A DNA stretch of 5,593 nt from Mucilaginibacter sp. GTDB taxonomy: Bacteria; Bacteroidota; Bacteroidia; Sphingobacteriales; Sphingobacteriaceae. Shown piece by piece: positions 4,776 to 5,593 of this stretch (within the stretch, counting starts at the first letter, position 1; every line of letters begins with the position of its first letter). The translations under genes were made by a program, and so were the position numbers. The notes beneath the pieces were generated by a model. That model saw only the letters and a program-made list of their open reading frames with translations. It searched no databases and had not been told where the DNA came from. The DNA lies in the NCBI GenBank assembly GCA_025934475.1, contig JAICXZ010000255.1, positions 1 through 5,593 on the forward strand, in the 5' to 3' direction.

Positions 4776-5593
4776 TTACAACCCAAAATGCTTTCCCATC
4801 GCCTCGCTATAATCAGCCAAAGCCAGTTCAGGCGCAGGCAACTCCGGGTGCCATAGTTTCTCCCACTCAAAGCTGTAATAGCCTGCGTAGTTGTTTTTTG
4901 CCAATAGGTCGATAGCCTCGAATATGGGCACATCGCCTTTCCCTAAAAACACATAGTTCATCTCGCTGCCCGAAACTTTGGCGTCTTTAATATGCGTATG
5001 CCGGATATATTTCTTCAGCCGTTCATACACCAGCGCCACCGGTTCTTTGGTTATCGACCACATATTCACCACATCCCATATCATGCCCACATGTTTATGC
5101 TCCACAGACTTTAACACCTTTTCAAGATCCTCCGAATGCACCAAATCCCCATGTGATTCAATCAGCACAGATACCTTACTTCCATTGGCCTATTGGGCCA
5201 ATTCTAACAAGTTCTTAGCCATCACATCCATGGTTTCCTCTTTACTCCGCTCTTTCAGAAAATTATTAGGGAACACCCGGATGAACGGGCATTCAATTTC
5301 ATTGGCCAGGTCGATGAAGTGTTTGGCCGCATCTAGGTTTTTCATTCGCTCGGCCCCTTCCGGAAAATGCAGGTTTGCCGATGAACCCAGGTCGACGAAC
5401 TTGAGCCCGTTATCCGTCATCAGCCGCATGGTGGCTTTCCGGTTTTCGGAAGTTTTAAACTCATCGCATAGCGGAAGATCCATTTGCCGTTTAATACCGC
5501 GCAGTTCAATACCCTGGTAACCATATTTCGCAGCAAAATCTACGATTTTCTTAAAATCCCAATCGGGGCAACCGAGGGTGGAGAAGGAGAGTA
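4776..5593 (-). pseudogene. Sugar phosphate isomerase/epimerase (TIM barrel), in-frame amber stop, runs off window
   Basis: The minus strand encodes one continuous xylose-isomerase-like TIM-barrel protein of about 272 codons, close to full family length; only the first few residues lie beyond 5593. It begins LSFSTLGCPDWDF (typical first strand) and continues GYQGIELRGI, then FIRVFPNNF. A TAG at 5190-5192 interrupts it (ELAQ-stop-ANGSKV); the same frame then resumes to TAA at 4776-4778. The second half carries the likely metal ligands: E in VLIESHGD, D in MIWDVVNMW, H in HTHIKD and E in YSFEWEK. The first fragment (5190-5593) therefore has no complete metal site, and the second (4776-5189) has no natural ATG at its start. 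Such enzymes isomerise or epimerise sugars or inositols; the substrate is not readable here. No frameshift is seen, so a single base change from a sense codon such as TAT, TAC, CAG or TGG explains it. A sequencing error is equally possible. Confidence 0.85.

Noticed and set aside
4523..4933. 136-residue minus-strand open frame between response regulator and epimerase
   Set aside because: It overlaps the response regulator gene, the intergenic repeat and the epimerase 3' end out of frame, and has no family resemblance.
4978..5520. 180-residue open frame on + opposite the epimerase
   Set aside because: It is antisense to a clearly recognisable TIM-barrel coding frame and has Ser/Arg/Cys-rich, low-plausibility composition.
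1..5593. CRISPR array, tRNA, rRNA, transposase or toxin-antitoxin pair
   Set aside because: No regularly spaced repeats, no cloverleaf or rRNA-like sequence, and no matching protein motifs were found on either strand.

Overview
The window looks like chromosomal DNA of a Bacteroidota bacterium, most like the Sphingobacteriaceae (Mucilaginibacter/Pedobacter type). The reasons are moderate GC, start codons without Shine-Dalgarno sequences, TAnnTTTG-like -7 promoter elements, protein sequences that match my memory of Bacteroidota families, and an intergenic repeat of the 'TGTCATTTCGACGA...GAGGAGAAATCTT' type. The genus is inferred, not shown.

Layout. (1) Positions 1-~122 are GC-rich and do not belong to the gene that follows; from about 123 the C-terminal two thirds of a KUP-family potassium transporter is read on + to 1481, and it ends at a strong intrinsic terminator (1558-1593). 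(2) 1482-1728 is intergenic, with inverted repeats, the terminator and a possible promoter. (3) Two small + genes follow: a 103-residue unknown protein (1729-2040) and a 150-residue protein with a coiled-coil-like N-terminus and a GreA/GreB-type C-terminus (2110-2562). (4) On -, an APS kinase gene (cysC, 3438-4001) lies just upstream of a P-loop sulfotransferase gene (2559-3389). This is a two-gene unit that would make PAPS and use it. Its stop codon overlaps the stop of the Gre-like gene. (5) A 242-bp divergent intergenic region with nested TAGCA/TGCTA inverted repeats precedes a stand-alone CheY-like response regulator on + (4244-4642). (6) 4643-4775 carries the Bacteroidota-type repeat. (7) The right end is a - strand sugar phosphate isomerase/epimerase-like TIM-barrel gene that runs off the window and is broken by one in-frame amber codon (5190-5192).

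The only clear functional partnership is cysC plus the sulfotransferase, which suggests sulfation of a cell-surface or secreted molecule. No ATP sulfurylase is present here, so APS would have to come from elsewhere. Two of the seven genes are damaged or truncated (kup at the left, epimerase at the right), which could mean real gene decay or assembly/sequencing error. I did not find a convincing new multi-gene system. The points most worth checking are the left-edge junction, the amber codon, the PAPS-sulfotransferase pair and the inverted-repeat cluster.
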